Assembly: GCA_016213325.1 (NCBI GenBank)
Contig: JACRAY010000016.1
Span: forward strand, 1 to 64,000
Direction of reading: 5' to 3'
Length of the DNA: 64,000 nucleotides
DNA from: Burkholderiales bacterium
GTDB taxonomy: Bacteria > Pseudomonadota > Gammaproteobacteria > Burkholderiales > Burkholderiaceae_C
Shown: one piece after another, positions 51,609 to 61,127 of the stretch
How the letters are laid out: each line of letters opens with the position of its first letter
Numbering within the stretch: position 1 is the stretch's first letter
Notes under the pieces: generated by a model
The model's input: the letters and a program-made list of their open reading frames with translations, nothing else
Databases searched by the model: none
What the model was told of the DNA's origin: nothing
Made by a program: the position numbers and the translations under genes

Positions 51609-53654
51609 ATGACCGAAGAGACCAACCCCCTCCTGCGACCATGGACGGCGCCCTATGGCCTGCCGCCGTTCGATCGGGTCCAGCCCGGGCACTTCGAACC
51701 CGCGTTCGAGGTCGCGATGCGCCAGCACCGCGAAGAATTCGATGCGATCGCCGCCAACCCCGAAGCGCCCACCTTCGACAACACCATAGCGGCCTTCGAC
51801 CGCAGCGGCCGCCTGTTTGCGCGCATCGAGGCCCTGTTCGACAACCTGTGCGCGTCCGAGACCTCCCCGGCGCTGCAGGAAGCGCAGCGCCGCATGGCCA
51901 AGCCGCTGGCGGCGCACCGCAGCGCGACCTACATGCACATGGGCCTGTTCGGCCGTGTGCAGGCGCTGCATGAGACGCGGCAGCGCCTGGGCCTGGCGCC
52001 AGAAGAGTTGCGCCTGCTGGAACGGGTGCACCTCGACTTCGTGCGCGCCGGGGCCATGTTGTCTGCCTCCGCTCAGGAGCGTTACGCGCAGGTGATGCAG
52101 CGCCTTGCCGAAGCCAACACCGCCTTCGCGCAGAACGTGCTGCACGACGAGACCGACTGGAAGCTGGTACTGCGTAATGAGGCGGGACTGGCCGGCCTGC
52201 CCGACTTCCTGCGGGCGGCGGCGCGGTCGGCTGCTGCGGAGCGCGGCGTGGCCGACGGCCATGTGATCACGCTGTCGCGTTCGCTCGTCGTGCCCTTCCT
52301 CACGTTTTCCGAACGGCGCGACCTGCGCGAGCAGGCCTGGCGCGCATGGACCACGCGCGGCGAGCACGAGGGCGCACATGACAACCGCCCGCTGGTGGCC
52401 GAGATCCTGAAGCTGCGCGAAGAGCAGGCCCGGCTGCACGGCTACGCTTCGTTCGCCGACTACGCCCTGGTCGATCGCATGGCGCGCGAACCGGCCGCGG
52501 TGTACACCCTGCTGGACAACGTGTGGGAGCGCGCCAGGCACGCCGTGGAGCGTGAGCGCGCCATGCTGCAAGCCGCGCAGCGCACTGATGGTGTCGAAGG
52601 CGAGATCGAAGCCTGGGACTGGCGCTACTGGGCCGAGAAGGTGCGCCAGCGCGAGTACGCGGTGGACGACGCCGAGGTGAAGCCGTACTTTGCGCTCGAC
52701 GCGATGGTGAAGGCGGCCTTCGACTGCGCGCACCGCCTGTTCGGCGTGCGATTCACGCTGCGCACCGACTTGCCCCTCTACCACCCCGACGTGAAGCTGT
52801 ACGAAGTGCACGACGCGCAGGGCGAGCCGGTGGGGCTGTTCCTGCACGACAACTTTGCGCGGCCCAGCAAGCGCAGCGGCGCGTGGATGAACGGCTTTGC
52901 GTGGCAGGCGCGCAATGGCGGCGTGACGCGGCCGGTCATCATCAACAACTGCAATTTCAACAAGGGCGAGCCCGCGCTGCTTGGCTTTGACGACGTGCGC
53001 ACGCTGTTCCACGAGTTCGGCCACGGCCTGCATGGCCTGCTTTCCGATGTGACGTACACGAAGCTGTCCGGCACGGCGGTGCTGAGCGACTTCGTCGAGC
53101 TGCCGTCGCAGTTGTTCGAGCACTGGATGTCCGAGCCGGAAGTGCTGCGCCGCCATGCGCGCCACGTGGAAACGGGCCAGGTGATCCCCGATGCGCTGAT
53201 CGCCAAGCTGAAAGCAGCGCGCCGCTTCGGCCAGGGGTACGAGACGGTGCGCTACTGCGCGAGCGCGCTGGTCGACATGGCCGCGCATAGCCACCCCGAC
53301 CCGGCCAGCGTGCACGACTGGAGCGCTTTTGAAGCGCAGGTGCTGCGCGAGCGCGGCCTGCCGCACGGCACCGGCATCATGCATCGCCTGGTGCACTTCC
53401 AGCACCTGTTCAACCATGACGGTTATGCGGCGGGCTACTACGTGTACCTGTGGGCGGAGGTGCTGGACGCCGATGCGTTCGGCGCCTTCAAGGAGGCCGG
53501 CGACCCGTTCGATGCCGAAGTCGCCGCGCGGCTGAAGAAGTGCATCTATGCGGCGGGCAACACGGTCGAGCCCGGCAAGGCGTACCAGGCGTTTCGCGGC
53601 CGGGCCGCGAGCATCGAGCCGCTGCTGGAGAAGCGCGGGTTGCTCGTGGACTGA
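51609..53654 (+). CDS. dcp: M3-family oligopeptidase (peptidyl-dipeptidase Dcp-like)
   Basis: 681 residues from ATG 51609. N-terminal helical domain (NPLLRPWTAPYGLPPFDRVQ, PEAPTFDNTIAAFDRSG) and the zinc site FHEFGHGLHGLLSDV, with the third ligand Glu in GTAVLSDFVELPSQLFEHW; C-terminal YVYLWAEVLDADAFGAFKEAG. Cytosolic metallopeptidase of short peptides. Order of motifs and length fit Dcp; oligopeptidase A is close and cannot be fully excluded. Divergent from the SulP gene by 100 bp. Housekeeping type, unrelated to the catabolic cluster. Confidence 0.9.
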   Translation: MTEETNPLLRPWTAPYGLPPFDRVQPGHFEPAFEVAMRQHREEFDAIAANPEAPTFDNTIAAFDRSGRLFARIEALFDNLCASETSPALQEAQRRMAKPLAAHRSATYMHMGLFGRVQALHETRQRLGLAPEELRLLERVHLDFVRAGAMLSASAQERYAQVMQRLAEANTAFAQNVLHDETDWKLVLRNEAGLAGLPDFLRAAARSAAAERGVADGHVITLSRSLVVPFLTFSERRDLREQAWRAWTTRGEHEGAHDNRPLVAEILKLREEQARLHGYASFADYALVDRMAREPAAVYTLLDNVWERARHAVERERAMLQAAQRTDGVEGEIEAWDWRYWAEKVRQREYAVDDAEVKPYFALDAMVKAAFDCAHRLFGVRFTLRTDLPLYHPDVKLYEVHDAQGEPVGLFLHDNFARPSKRSGAWMNGFAWQARNGGVTRPVIINNCNFNKGEPALLGFDDVRTLFHEFGHGLHGLLSDVTYTKLSGTAVLSDFVELPSQLFEHWMSEPEVLRRHARHVETGQVIPDALIAKLKAARRFGQGYETVRYCASALVDMAAHSHPDPASVHDWSAFEAQVLRERGLPHGTGIMHRLVHFQHLFNHDGYAAGYYVYLWAEVLDADAFGAFKEAGDPFDAEVAARLKKCIYAAGNTVEPGKAYQAFRGRAASIEPLLEKRGLLVD

Positions 53655-53665
53655 GTTTGTTCTGT

Positions 53666-53839
53666 TTACCAGGCGCTCAGCTGGGCGCCATGTACCAGAC
53701 GCTGCGTGCGAGCGTGCGGTTGGTACTGCAGGCGACTGGGCAGCTCGACGCTGTCGAGCGCCTGGCGGCCGAAGGTGACGCCGCATGCCATGGTGATTGC
53801 TTCGAGCAGGATGGACAGGTGGCGGCGGGCGGCTTGCAT
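53666..53839 (-). CDS. Small hypothetical protein, 57 residues
   Basis: ATG 53839 with AAGG about 12 bp upstream; begins MQAARRHLSILLEAITMACG and ends VHGAQLSAW. Third positions are nearly all G/C as in true genes of this genome, which is why I keep it. Lies alone between the convergent peptidase end and the lipoprotein end. No recognised domain or membrane segment. Confidence 0.4.
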   Translation of the reverse strand: MQAARRHLSILLEAITMACGVTFGRQALDSVELPSRLQYQPHARTQRLVHGAQLSAW

Positions 53840-54022
53840 GGCGGGTGACCTTGTGTGGGTTGCGCTGGGGTGAGCGCAATCTAGTTCGCGGTTTGGCGAA
53901 TACAAATGGGTGTGACGGATTACCGCGAAGCACTTCACGCGGCGGTGTGGTTTATTTTCCGGGCCGCTTCGGGCGGGGTGTGGGCGTGAAATACGCCCGG
54001 TGCCGGGGAAGACGCCAGGGCT

Positions 54023-56011
54023 TCACTGACTCTGCGGCTTCACCCGCACTTCACCTGACGCCAGGCTGCTGCCCCTGGCGGTAACAGCCGCCACCGAACA
54101 CGCGTACGTCGCCCCATTCGCCAAACCGGCCACGATGAGTGGCGAAGCAGTCCCTGTGGCCGTGACCACGCCCGCGGCCGTTCCCGTGCTGCACCTTGCG
54201 GCATAGCTGGTGATCGGCGACACGCCTGCGCCCAGCGGGACGCTGAAAGTCAGCGTGGCCATCGAATCACCTGCGGCGGCCGCATGCAGGATCGGCTCGC
54301 TGGGAACCAGGCGGGTGGTGCGGTTGAAGAACGACTGGTAAGCGATACCGCCTTCAGCCGTGTGGCTCAGCTGCACGAGGTCGGGCCGGCCATCCCCGTC
54401 GAAGTCCACTGCGTGAATGCCGAAGTCGCGGCCTCGCGGGAGGCTGGGGCTTCCGGCCTCCCAGTGACCATGGCCGGTGTTGATCCAGTAGCGGTTCGCC
54501 ACGTCCTGCGGGCCGATGTTGCAATAGAAGTCCTCCCAGCCGTCGCCATTGAGATCGGCGACGCGGATCACGCCGCAGTCTCGGCCGGTCGCGTGCGCTG
54601 ACGAGGAGAAGCGGGCAGTCGTCTCGTCGGAGAACGTGCCCCCGCCCTGGTTGATCAGCGCCTGCATGCCGACGTCGGCGGTGCTCGATCTCTTGCTCGA
54701 AAGCAAGACGAGGTCGGGCCGCCCGTCGCGGTCGATGTCGAGCGAGACGATGTCCAGCGTCAGTGAGTCTGCGCTGCCGAGCGGGCCCGCGGGCAGCACA
54801 TAACGCGCCCGCTGCGTGAAGTCCCCCTTGCCGTCGTTGAACAGCACGATGCTGTCGGTGTACCCCAGGTCGCCGTGAGTCCCGAGCACAAGATCGGCAA
54901 AGCCGTCCTGGTCCAGGTCGACGATGAGGCAGCTGAGGAATTTCTCCTGCAAGGAGGGGATGGTCGGCGGCAAGCCGGTCGTCTTCTTCGTGAAAGTCCC
55001 GTCGCCTTTGCCCATGAGGAAATAAGGGCCGACGAAGTTGGCGCCCGACGTGTTGCCGACGTAGATGTCCACTTTTCCATCGGCGTCGAGGTCTCCGGCA
55101 CACGCGGAATGCGTGAAGTCGGGCGTCTGCGGAAGTGTGGACGACCGGTCGGTGTAAGTGCCGTTGGCGTTGGTGACGAGCAGGACGTTCACGGCGCCGG
55201 GGAAGGGGTTGGCGTCGTAGCCGTGGGCGGCCAGGAAGATATCGGGCCGGCCATCGCCGTTGAAGTCCTCCACGACGATTTCCCTGGGCTCCATGCCCGG
55301 CAATGTGCCGGCGCCCAGCACCTGGCTCGTGACATCGGCGAGGGAGCCGTCGGCTTCGGGCCGGAGCACCCGGCATGGAAACTTGACGTCGTAAGGCGGT
55401 ATGGAGGCTCGACACGCGAGAAGGTCGGGCCGCCCGTTTCCCTGGAAGTCGATCGGCAGCGAATGCGTGAACATCGCCGGGAAGCCCGGCGCCATCATGG
55501 CAATGAGGCCCGGGTCCGCCAGGGTAGCGCCGGAGGTCCCTTGCGCGGCTGGCGCCTCGAAGGCCGGGGTGGAGTCGACCGGCGTGATGATGAATGACAG
55601 CGGACCGATGTACGCGGGCGAGTTGCCGAACACGCCACCCATGACGTACACGCCCAGGTATTCGAAGGGGCCGCCGGCGGTGACGACGACGCCGAGGTAG
55701 ATGCCGGTCTCGGGGTAGTAGCGATAGACGAAGCTGTCCACCGCGCCGGCGGGCTTGTGGCCCGGAAAGTACTGCGGGTACTGCGACTCGCCGTAGTCCA
55801 TCAACTGCTGCGCCGCGGTTTGCGGCGCGACAGCGTTGGATGCGGCCAGGAGTCTCGACTGGGTGCGCAGTGCCGCCAGCGACTGCTGCGGCGTCGCGCC
55901 CGCGTGCGAATGGGCCGGGGCGCCGGCAGACGGCGAGGCGTCCGATCCGCCGCCGCAGGCGGTCAGGAGGCAGCTCGCGACGGCGAGGAGGGCAAGAACG
56001 CGGTACAGCAT
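54023..56011 (-). CDS. Lipoprotein with FG-GAP/VCBS repeats and a C-terminal FN3-like domain
   Basis: 662 residues from ATG 56011. Lipobox LTAC with Cys19 and Gly/Ser linker. Residues ~68-145 hold the same domain as the lipoprotein at 3011 (QLMDYGESQYPQYFP, YRYYPETGIYLGV, GVYVMGGVFG, YIGPLSF). Then six or more Ca-binding FG-GAP/VCBS loops: DFNGDGRPDIF, DLDADGKVDIY, DLDQDGFADLV, DIDRDGRPDLV, DLNGDGWEDFY, DFDGDGRPDLV, making an integrin-like propeller. The tail (~575-662) is FN3-like (GLANGATYACSVAAV). Cell-surface binding or adhesion protein. Single gene. Confidence 0.85.
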   Translation of the reverse strand: MLYRVLALLAVASCLLTACGGGSDASPSAGAPAHSHAGATPQQSLAALRTQSRLLAASNAVAPQTAAQQLMDYGESQYPQYFPGHKPAGAVDSFVYRYYPETGIYLGVVVTAGGPFEYLGVYVMGGVFGNSPAYIGPLSFIITPVDSTPAFEAPAAQGTSGATLADPGLIAMMAPGFPAMFTHSLPIDFQGNGRPDLLACRASIPPYDVKFPCRVLRPEADGSLADVTSQVLGAGTLPGMEPREIVVEDFNGDGRPDIFLAAHGYDANPFPGAVNVLLVTNANGTYTDRSSTLPQTPDFTHSACAGDLDADGKVDIYVGNTSGANFVGPYFLMGKGDGTFTKKTTGLPPTIPSLQEKFLSCLIVDLDQDGFADLVLGTHGDLGYTDSIVLFNDGKGDFTQRARYVLPAGPLGSADSLTLDIVSLDIDRDGRPDLVLLSSKRSSTADVGMQALINQGGGTFSDETTARFSSSAHATGRDCGVIRVADLNGDGWEDFYCNIGPQDVANRYWINTGHGHWEAGSPSLPRGRDFGIHAVDFDGDGRPDLVQLSHTAEGGIAYQSFFNRTTRLVPSEPILHAAAAGDSMATLTFSVPLGAGVSPITSYAARCSTGTAAGVVTATGTASPLIVAGLANGATYACSVAAVTARGSSLASGEVRVKPQSQ

Positions 56012-56274
56012 TGCGGCATGTTGCGGTCCCGGACTGTCAACGTTGAATGGGGATTACTCGCGGGTGGCGATCCTTTTGCGCAGAATCCGTGGTTCTCTCT
56101 GCCGCCACGAACCCCAAGCGGGTACATGTCAACGTCCCAGACCTCAGACGAGCGCAATCTCCATGTGCCAAATAGGGTCAGGCAACGCGGAATCAGGTTG
56201 CCGCCCCTTGCGATAACTGCCTCCGGCGTACTGGTAGGATTGCTGTGCACTGGGTGTGTGAGCGGGGGTGTCAG
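56012..56274. other. Intergenic region
   Basis: Divergent spacer between the lipoprotein and the receiver-like gene. In the frame of the latter, GTG codons at 56245 and 56254 could start the protein earlier. No palindrome of the catabolic type is present. Confidence 0.4.
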
Positions 56275-56682
56275 GTGGCCAAGATCCTGGTAGCGGCGTC
56301 CTCGGAGCCGCGCGCGATGCTCGAGCGCATCCTGGCTGGGCATGACCTGTCTTGCGCCGAAACATTGGCGCAGGCGGAGGAATTGCTGCACCAGCGCACC
56401 TTCGACCTGATCGTCTGCACCGTGTTTTTCGACGAGTCGCGGATGTTCGACCTGCTGCGGCTGGCGAAGAACTCCCCGGAGTGGCAGCGGATTCCGTTCG
56501 TCTGCGCTCGACTCCGGCGGCATGTCCTCGAGTCGTCGATCGCCTTGCAGGGCGTGGCGTTCACATGCAAGGCGCTCGGGGCCACGGCGTTCCTGAACAT
56601 CACCGATTTCCAAGTCGACTCGGAACGCGAGATGAGGGTCGCGATCGAGAGCCAAGCCGCGGCAACTCCGGGAATGGCCTGA
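56275..56682 (+). CDS. Receiver-like (pseudo-response-regulator) domain protein
   Basis: 135 residues from GTG 56275 (VAKILVAASSEPRAML) with GGGGGTG upstream; GTG 56245 would add ten residues. Length and beta-alpha rhythm are those of a lone CheY-like receiver. At the usual phosphoacceptor place (FDLIVCTVFFDESRMFDLLR) Thr stands where Asp is expected, and the acidic pair near the start is weak, so normal phosphorylation is doubtful. Could be a degenerate receiver that works by protein contact. No kinase or output domain nearby. Confidence 0.55.
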   Translation: MAKILVAASSEPRAMLERILAGHDLSCAETLAQAEELLHQRTFDLIVCTVFFDESRMFDLLRLAKNSPEWQRIPFVCARLRRHVLESSIALQGVAFTCKALGATAFLNITDFQVDSEREMRVAIESQAAATPGMA

Positions 56683-56700
56683 CGAGCAGCTGGTAATCGC

Positions 56701-57669
56701 TCACTCGAACCTGATGCGCCCGGTTGCGATCACCTTCTTCCACCGAGCCATGTCTTGCTCGATGAATTCCCCGAAGACCTCGGGCGATCCCGCGCGCGGC
56801 TCCATGGCAGCGCCAACGAGCTTGGCTTGGACATCGGGGTCCGCCAACGCCTTCTGGAGCTCGCGATTCAGGGAGGCAATCACGGCGTGCGGGGTCCGTG
56901 CCGGCACCATGAAGCCGTACCAGCTCACATAGTTGAACCCCGGCACGCCGGCTTCGGCGACCGTGGGGACGTCGGGCAGTGCTTTCGAGCGAATGCCGGG
57001 ACCCACAGCCAAGGCCCGAATGCGGCCGGACTTCACCATCGGAATGGCCGACGGATCCACGAACGACACATCCACCGACTTGTTCACCAGGGCAGTCACG
57101 ATCTCGCTCGTCGACTTGAAGGGGACATGCAGAAGATCCATGCCGGCTGCCGCGTTCAGCATCTCGGCGGCAAGATGCTGCGAGTTGCCGACGCCGCCGG
57201 AAGCGATCGTCAGCTTGCCGGGCTGCGCCTTTGCAGCAGCAATCAGCTCTTTCAGGTTTTTCCATGGCGAGTCCGCCGCCGTCACCAGGATGGGAGAAAG
57301 AGTGACGACCATTCCCACGGGCGCAAAATCGCGAACCGGATCGAAGCTGAACTTCCGGCCTGACACGGCTGCAATCGTGTTCGATGGCGCGGCCAGCAGG
57401 AGCGTATGTCCATCCGCGGGCGAGCGCGCGACTGCCTCACTGCCGATCATCCCGCTTGCGCCGACCTTGTTCTCCACCACCACGGGTTGCTTGTAGGCAG
57501 CGCCGATCTTCTCGCCGACTACGCGGGCAACCACGTCCGGCCCGCTGCCCGCTCCATAAGGCACCACTATCTTGATGATCTGCCGCGGAAACTCGGTTTG
57601 GGCATGCGCCGGCAGCAGCAAGGCTGCGCAACTTGCGGCGAGGCCGGCCAGGAAAGTACGACGAGGCAT
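56701..57669 (-). CDS. Bug/TctC-family periplasmic solute-binding protein
   Basis: 322 residues from ATG 57669. Signal peptide MPRRTFLAGLAASCAALLL, cleavage near AHAQ-TEF. Motifs FPRQIIKIVVPYGAGSGPDVVAR, ENKVGASGMIGSEAVA, ADGHTLLLAAPSNT, ASGGVGNSQHLAAEML, LPDVPTVAEAGV. Last gene of the three-gene unit 60143-56701 after a threonine-synthase-like enzyme and an M24 peptidase. Outside the palindrome regulon; more likely controlled by the divergent IclR protein. Confidence 0.9.
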   Translation of the reverse strand: MPRRTFLAGLAASCAALLLPAHAQTEFPRQIIKIVVPYGAGSGPDVVARVVGEKIGAAYKQPVVVENKVGASGMIGSEAVARSPADGHTLLLAAPSNTIAAVSGRKFSFDPVRDFAPVGMVVTLSPILVTAADSPWKNLKELIAAAKAQPGKLTIASGGVGNSQHLAAEMLNAAAGMDLLHVPFKSTSEIVTALVNKSVDVSFVDPSAIPMVKSGRIRALAVGPGIRSKALPDVPTVAEAGVPGFNYVSWYGFMVPARTPHAVIASLNRELQKALADPDVQAKLVGAAMEPRAGSPEVFGEFIEQDMARWKKVIATGRIRFE

Positions 57670-57702
57670 GGTTTGACTCCTTGAAGGGATAGGGTGAATC
57701 GG

Positions 57703-58953
57703 TCAGGGCGCGGCGTAGGCGTGGCGCAATCGCACCAGAATCTCGTCGACGGTGCCGTCTTCAACCGCCGGCGGGGGCATCTCTTGCGTGGACACGTCCG
57801 AGTCCTTCCATCCACCTGCCGTGCCGAGGCAGACGACAGTTTGAGACGGGCGGATCGTTCCTGCATGCACGAGCTGCTCGACGGCGAGAAGCGGCATGAC
57901 GCTTGCCAGCTCCAGGAACAGGCCCTCGCGTCGGGCGAGCCGCTCCTGGGCAGCCACGAGGCCATCGTTGCCGATGTGCACGGCAACGCCATCGGTTTCG
58001 CGCAGCGCCTTCAATGCCTGGTAGCTGCTCTGGCTCGCGCCGACCGACTTGGCGAGCGCCGCCTCCTGCATGGCCACAGCACGGACCGCATCATGGCCGC
58101 CTCGCAAGGCTTCAGCGAGCGAGCCATGCGCCTCGGCAGCGACGAGCCTCGGCACGCGGTCGATGACCTTGGCGGCAAGCAGGTCCGCGAATCCCTGTGC
58201 CACTGCCGACAGTGCATCGCCGTAACAGACCGGCAGCACAACCCAGTCCGGAGCGTGCCCGAGATCGGCGGCGATTTCATACGCGATCGTCTTGTACCCT
58301 TCGACGCCGAGGGGCAGGCTGCCGACGACAGGTGCACGGCGCGGCGACGTCGCGAGCCAGCGTTCGCGCTCGACGCCCGCTTGCAGCAGCGGCCACCGAT
58401 CTTCCTTGCGCTTGAGCAGCACGAGTTGCGCGCCCAGCTTGCGGATCTGGGTGATCATCGGCCCCGCAGCGCCCTCGGCCGCGATGACCACGCAGCGCAG
58501 CCCCGCCCGTGCCGCGTATGCGGCCAGCGAAGCACCGGCATTCCCGGACGACGCCGTCGCTACCGTATCGATCCCGCTTTGCACGGCATGCGTGACGGCG
58601 ACGGTGCTGAGCCTGTCCTTGAACGAATTCGTCGGGTTGCGCGATTCATCCTTGATGAACATGTGGTCCACGCCGAGACCGCTCGACAGCCGATGCAGCT
58701 GGATCAGGGGTGTACCACCCTCGCCGAGGCTGACCGGGTGCTGGCCGGAGGTGGCCAGCATGTCCGCGTACCGCCAGACGCCGGCAGGGCGGCGAAGCGC
58801 GGCTTTGAAGTCCCACCGCGCGCGCTCAGCGTCGGTGTGATGCACCGCCAGGTTCGCCGCTTGCTCGCCTGTGCAATGCGCGCACCCCGAGCCGGCGTAA
58901 CCCATGGCATGCGCCGCGCCGCAGCGCACACAGACCAGGGTCGCTGCGGTCAT
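57703..58953 (-). CDS. PLP-dependent threonine synthase-like enzyme with Zn-ribbon
   Basis: 416 residues from ATG 58953 (MTAATLVCVRCG), overlapping the peptidase stop as ATGA. An N-terminal Cys4 ribbon (C8, C11, C24, C27) precedes a fold-type II PLP core: LGEGGTPLIQL, KDESRNPTNSFKDR with Lys112 as Schiff base, TASSGNAGASLAAYAARAG phosphate loop, and GVEGYKTIAYEIAADLG. This is the plant/archaeal-type threonine synthase layout. In an operon with a peptidase and a receptor it is more probably a beta-eliminating or replacing enzyme in catabolism of an amino-acid derivative than the biosynthetic enzyme. Confidence 0.82.
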   Translation of the reverse strand: MTAATLVCVRCGAAHAMGYAGSGCAHCTGEQAANLAVHHTDAERARWDFKAALRRPAGVWRYADMLATSGQHPVSLGEGGTPLIQLHRLSSGLGVDHMFIKDESRNPTNSFKDRLSTVAVTHAVQSGIDTVATASSGNAGASLAAYAARAGLRCVVIAAEGAAGPMITQIRKLGAQLVLLKRKEDRWPLLQAGVERERWLATSPRRAPVVGSLPLGVEGYKTIAYEIAADLGHAPDWVVLPVCYGDALSAVAQGFADLLAAKVIDRVPRLVAAEAHGSLAEALRGGHDAVRAVAMQEAALAKSVGASQSSYQALKALRETDGVAVHIGNDGLVAAQERLARREGLFLELASVMPLLAVEQLVHAGTIRPSQTVVCLGTAGGWKDSDVSTQEMPPPAVEDGTVDEILVRLRHAYAAP

Positions 58954-60143
58954 CACGCCAGAACCTGCAGCGCGCCGTCCGTGCGATGCAGGAGCTGGGG
59001 ACCGTCGGCTCGCACGACGACCGTGTTCTCCACCTGCAAGCCGCACCAGCCCAACTCGTAGTACGGCGTCTCCACGCACATCACCATGCCCTCTTCGATG
59101 ACCTGCTTGCTGCCCGGCGCAAGATTGGGCACGTCGTAGCCGTCGAGGCCGATGCCGTGGCCAACGTGGTTTCGCGAGTAGTGCGGGATGCCGGAACGTT
59201 GCGCCGCTTCCACCGCGGTCTTGAAGACTTCTGCGGCCGTCACGCCTGGCCGGATGACTTCGAATGCGGCATTCACGCCGTTGTGCAGCGCGCGATGGTA
59301 CGTCTTCACGCGCGCATCGGGTTCGCCGAAGGTGGCGATGCGCGCGATGTCGGCGCGGTAGTGCTTGTAGCGGCCGCCCACGTCGAAGCGGATCACGTCG
59401 CCACGCCGCAGCGGCGCCTGCGAGGGATGCACATTGGGCATCGCGCTGCGGGTGCCGAAGCCGATGCAGCCGAGCACCGGGAAGGCATCATCCTGGACCG
59501 TGCGCGTATGAAAGGCGCGGGCCAGCTCCATTTCGGTGACACCCTCTTCGACGATGGCGAGTGCGGCGGCAACCGATCTCTCCGCGATGACGGCGACGCG
59601 GCTGAGCCGCTCGATCTCGGCCGGCGTCTTGACGGCCCGAATGCGCCGGAACAGCTCAGAAGCCGGCGAGATCTTGCAGTGAGGCAGCTCGCGCACAAGC
59701 TGCTCCCACTGCCCCGGCATCAGCCCGAGCTCGTCGATGCCGACGCTGGAACGCTCCAGGCCCATGTCGCGGATAGCCGAAAGGAGCGCCGCGATGCCGT
59801 CCTTCCTGTCCGGCAAGGCGTTGAGACGCACCAACTCGCGGTCCAGCGGGCCGAGTTCGACGTCGGCCTGGTCCATGTGGAAGAAGCCGAAGCGCCGCAC
59901 GTCCTCGACCCACACATCCTCCTGGTCCGCCAGCTGGTCGAGCAATGAGGTCGGAGCCAGCACGCACGCGGCTGCGATGTCGCGCGCCGGCAGCACGGCG
60001 AACGATTGCGGGCCCCGGCGGATCCATTGGGACAGCGCCCAGTAGCCGGTGCTGTAGGTGACGTTTTCGGGCGCAGTGGCGACGAGCGCGTCGATCGACG
60101 ATTCGGCGCACAGCGACTGCAGGCGGGTTTGGTTCAGGAGCAT
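58953..60143 (-). CDS. M24-family metallopeptidase (Xaa-Pro aminopeptidase/creatinase fold)
   Basis: 396 residues from ATG 60143. N-terminal creatinase-like domain (IDALVATAPENVTYSTGYWALS) and C-terminal pita-bread domain with metal ligands in IRFDVGGRYKHYRADIARI (Asp, Asp), VGHGIGLDGYDVPNL (His), MCVETPYYELGWCGLQVENTVVV (Glu, Glu). Hydrolyses X-Pro-like, creatine-like or ectoine-like bonds. First gene of its unit; upstream 60144-60282 separates it from the divergent IclR gene. Confidence 0.88.
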   Translation of the reverse strand: MLLNQTRLQSLCAESSIDALVATAPENVTYSTGYWALSQWIRRGPQSFAVLPARDIAAACVLAPTSLLDQLADQEDVWVEDVRRFGFFHMDQADVELGPLDRELVRLNALPDRKDGIAALLSAIRDMGLERSSVGIDELGLMPGQWEQLVRELPHCKISPASELFRRIRAVKTPAEIERLSRVAVIAERSVAAALAIVEEGVTEMELARAFHTRTVQDDAFPVLGCIGFGTRSAMPNVHPSQAPLRRGDVIRFDVGGRYKHYRADIARIATFGEPDARVKTYHRALHNGVNAAFEVIRPGVTAAEVFKTAVEAAQRSGIPHYSRNHVGHGIGLDGYDVPNLAPGSKQVIEEGMVMCVETPYYELGWCGLQVENTVVVRADGPQLLHRTDGALQVLA

Positions 60144-60165
60144 GGTGCAGGACCTCGTTTCATAT

Positions 60166-60195
60166 GTTCCTATATGTAGAACAGTATTCCGATAC
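60166..60195. promoter_or_regulatory. Candidate IclR operator
   Basis: Inverted repeat GTTC-N9-GAAC (60166-60182), followed by GTAT-TCCG-ATAC (60184-60195), in an AT-rich divergent spacer 23 bp before the M24 start. IclR proteins usually bind such palindromes beside their own gene; assignment rests on position only. Confidence 0.4.
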
Positions 60196-60282
60196 TTGAT
60201 TCATCCTGGACGAGGCCACCCAAGGCTGTCAAGTCCTGGGTGTATAAACATCGGCATACCGTTCCATTAATAGGCACACTTC

Positions 60283-61032
60283 TTGAGCACCAACCAATCC
60301 CTGGCCCGGGGCCTGCAGTTGCTTGCGATCATCGATGGCGCCTCGCAGCCGATGGGCATCCGCGAACTGGCACGCAGCCTGGAAGTCAGCGCCTCGATTG
60401 CGCAGCGGCTCGTGAACACGCTGAGCGAGGCGGGTTTCCTCGAGCAGATGGCGGACACTCGCCGGTATCGGTTGGGACACCGCGCGCTGGCGCTGGGTGC
60501 CAGGCACGTCAGGAGCGACCTGCTCTATGTGGATGCGGCGGCCGAGTTGCGGCGCCTGACCGAAGCGCATCAGGTCAACGGGTACCTCGGTGTGCTGCAG
60601 GGACGCCAGATCATCTACTTGCACACGGCCCAAAGCCGAGGGGCCGTGGTGATCCGGGCGGAACCGGGTACGGTCTGCTCGCCGCACTCGACCGCATTGG
60701 GCAAGGCCGTTCTCTCCACACTGCCAGCCGAGGAAGCGGCAAAGATCCTGGGCAAGGCGCCCTACCCCGCCCGCACGCCGAAGACGATCACCGATCCGGA
60801 CCGCTTCGCGGCTGAGCTTGCGCGCGTTCGAAAGCTCGGTGTAGCCACAGCGGACGAAGAACACGACCCGGGCGTGACCTCGATCGGGGCGCCCATTTGC
60901 GACGCCGCCGGCCGCGCGGTCGCGGCGATCAGCGTCGCCTTCATCCGCAACCAGATTCCCCGCAGCCAGTGGCACGAGATCGGGCATCTGGTGCGCGATG
61001 CGGCGCGGCGGTGCGCGGCTTCCGTCGGTTGA
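60283..61032 (+). CDS. IclR-family transcriptional regulator
   Basis: 249 residues from TTG 60283; no ATG fits before the HTH. N-terminal winged helix (SLARGLQLLAIIDGASQPMGI, ELARSLEVSASIAQRLVNTLSEAGFL) and C-terminal effector domain (GTVCSPHSTALGKAVLSTLP, DEEHDPGVTSIGAPICDAAGRAVAAISV). Normal length. Divergent from the M24/threonine-synthase-like/TctC operon, which it probably controls in response to the substrate or a breakdown product. Confidence 0.9.
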   Translation: MSTNQSLARGLQLLAIIDGASQPMGIRELARSLEVSASIAQRLVNTLSEAGFLEQMADTRRYRLGHRALALGARHVRSDLLYVDAAAELRRLTEAHQVNGYLGVLQGRQIIYLHTAQSRGAVVIRAEPGTVCSPHSTALGKAVLSTLPAEEAAKILGKAPYPARTPKTITDPDRFAAELARVRKLGVATADEEHDPGVTSIGAPICDAAGRAVAAISVAFIRNQIPRSQWHEIGHLVRDAARRCAASVG

Positions 61033-61127
61033 GCGAGGGCCTCGCGATCATCGACTGCCGCATCCTCCGCCACCGGGGGTGTGGATCTGGGGGGCGCTCG
61101 CCGAATCGGCCTGATACGCTTGAGGTG

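Noticed and set aside
53982-53998. Hairpin GGGCGT-GAAAT-ACGCCC as terminator of the FG-GAP lipoprotein gene
   Set aside because: Only a 6-bp stem without a T run on the minus strand; could be chance in GC-rich DNA.
57703-60143. Ectoine degradation operon (M24 enzyme as ectoine hydrolase)
   Set aside because: No deacetylase, aminotransferase or ectoine transporter is present; M24 plus a PLP enzyme is too little to assign.
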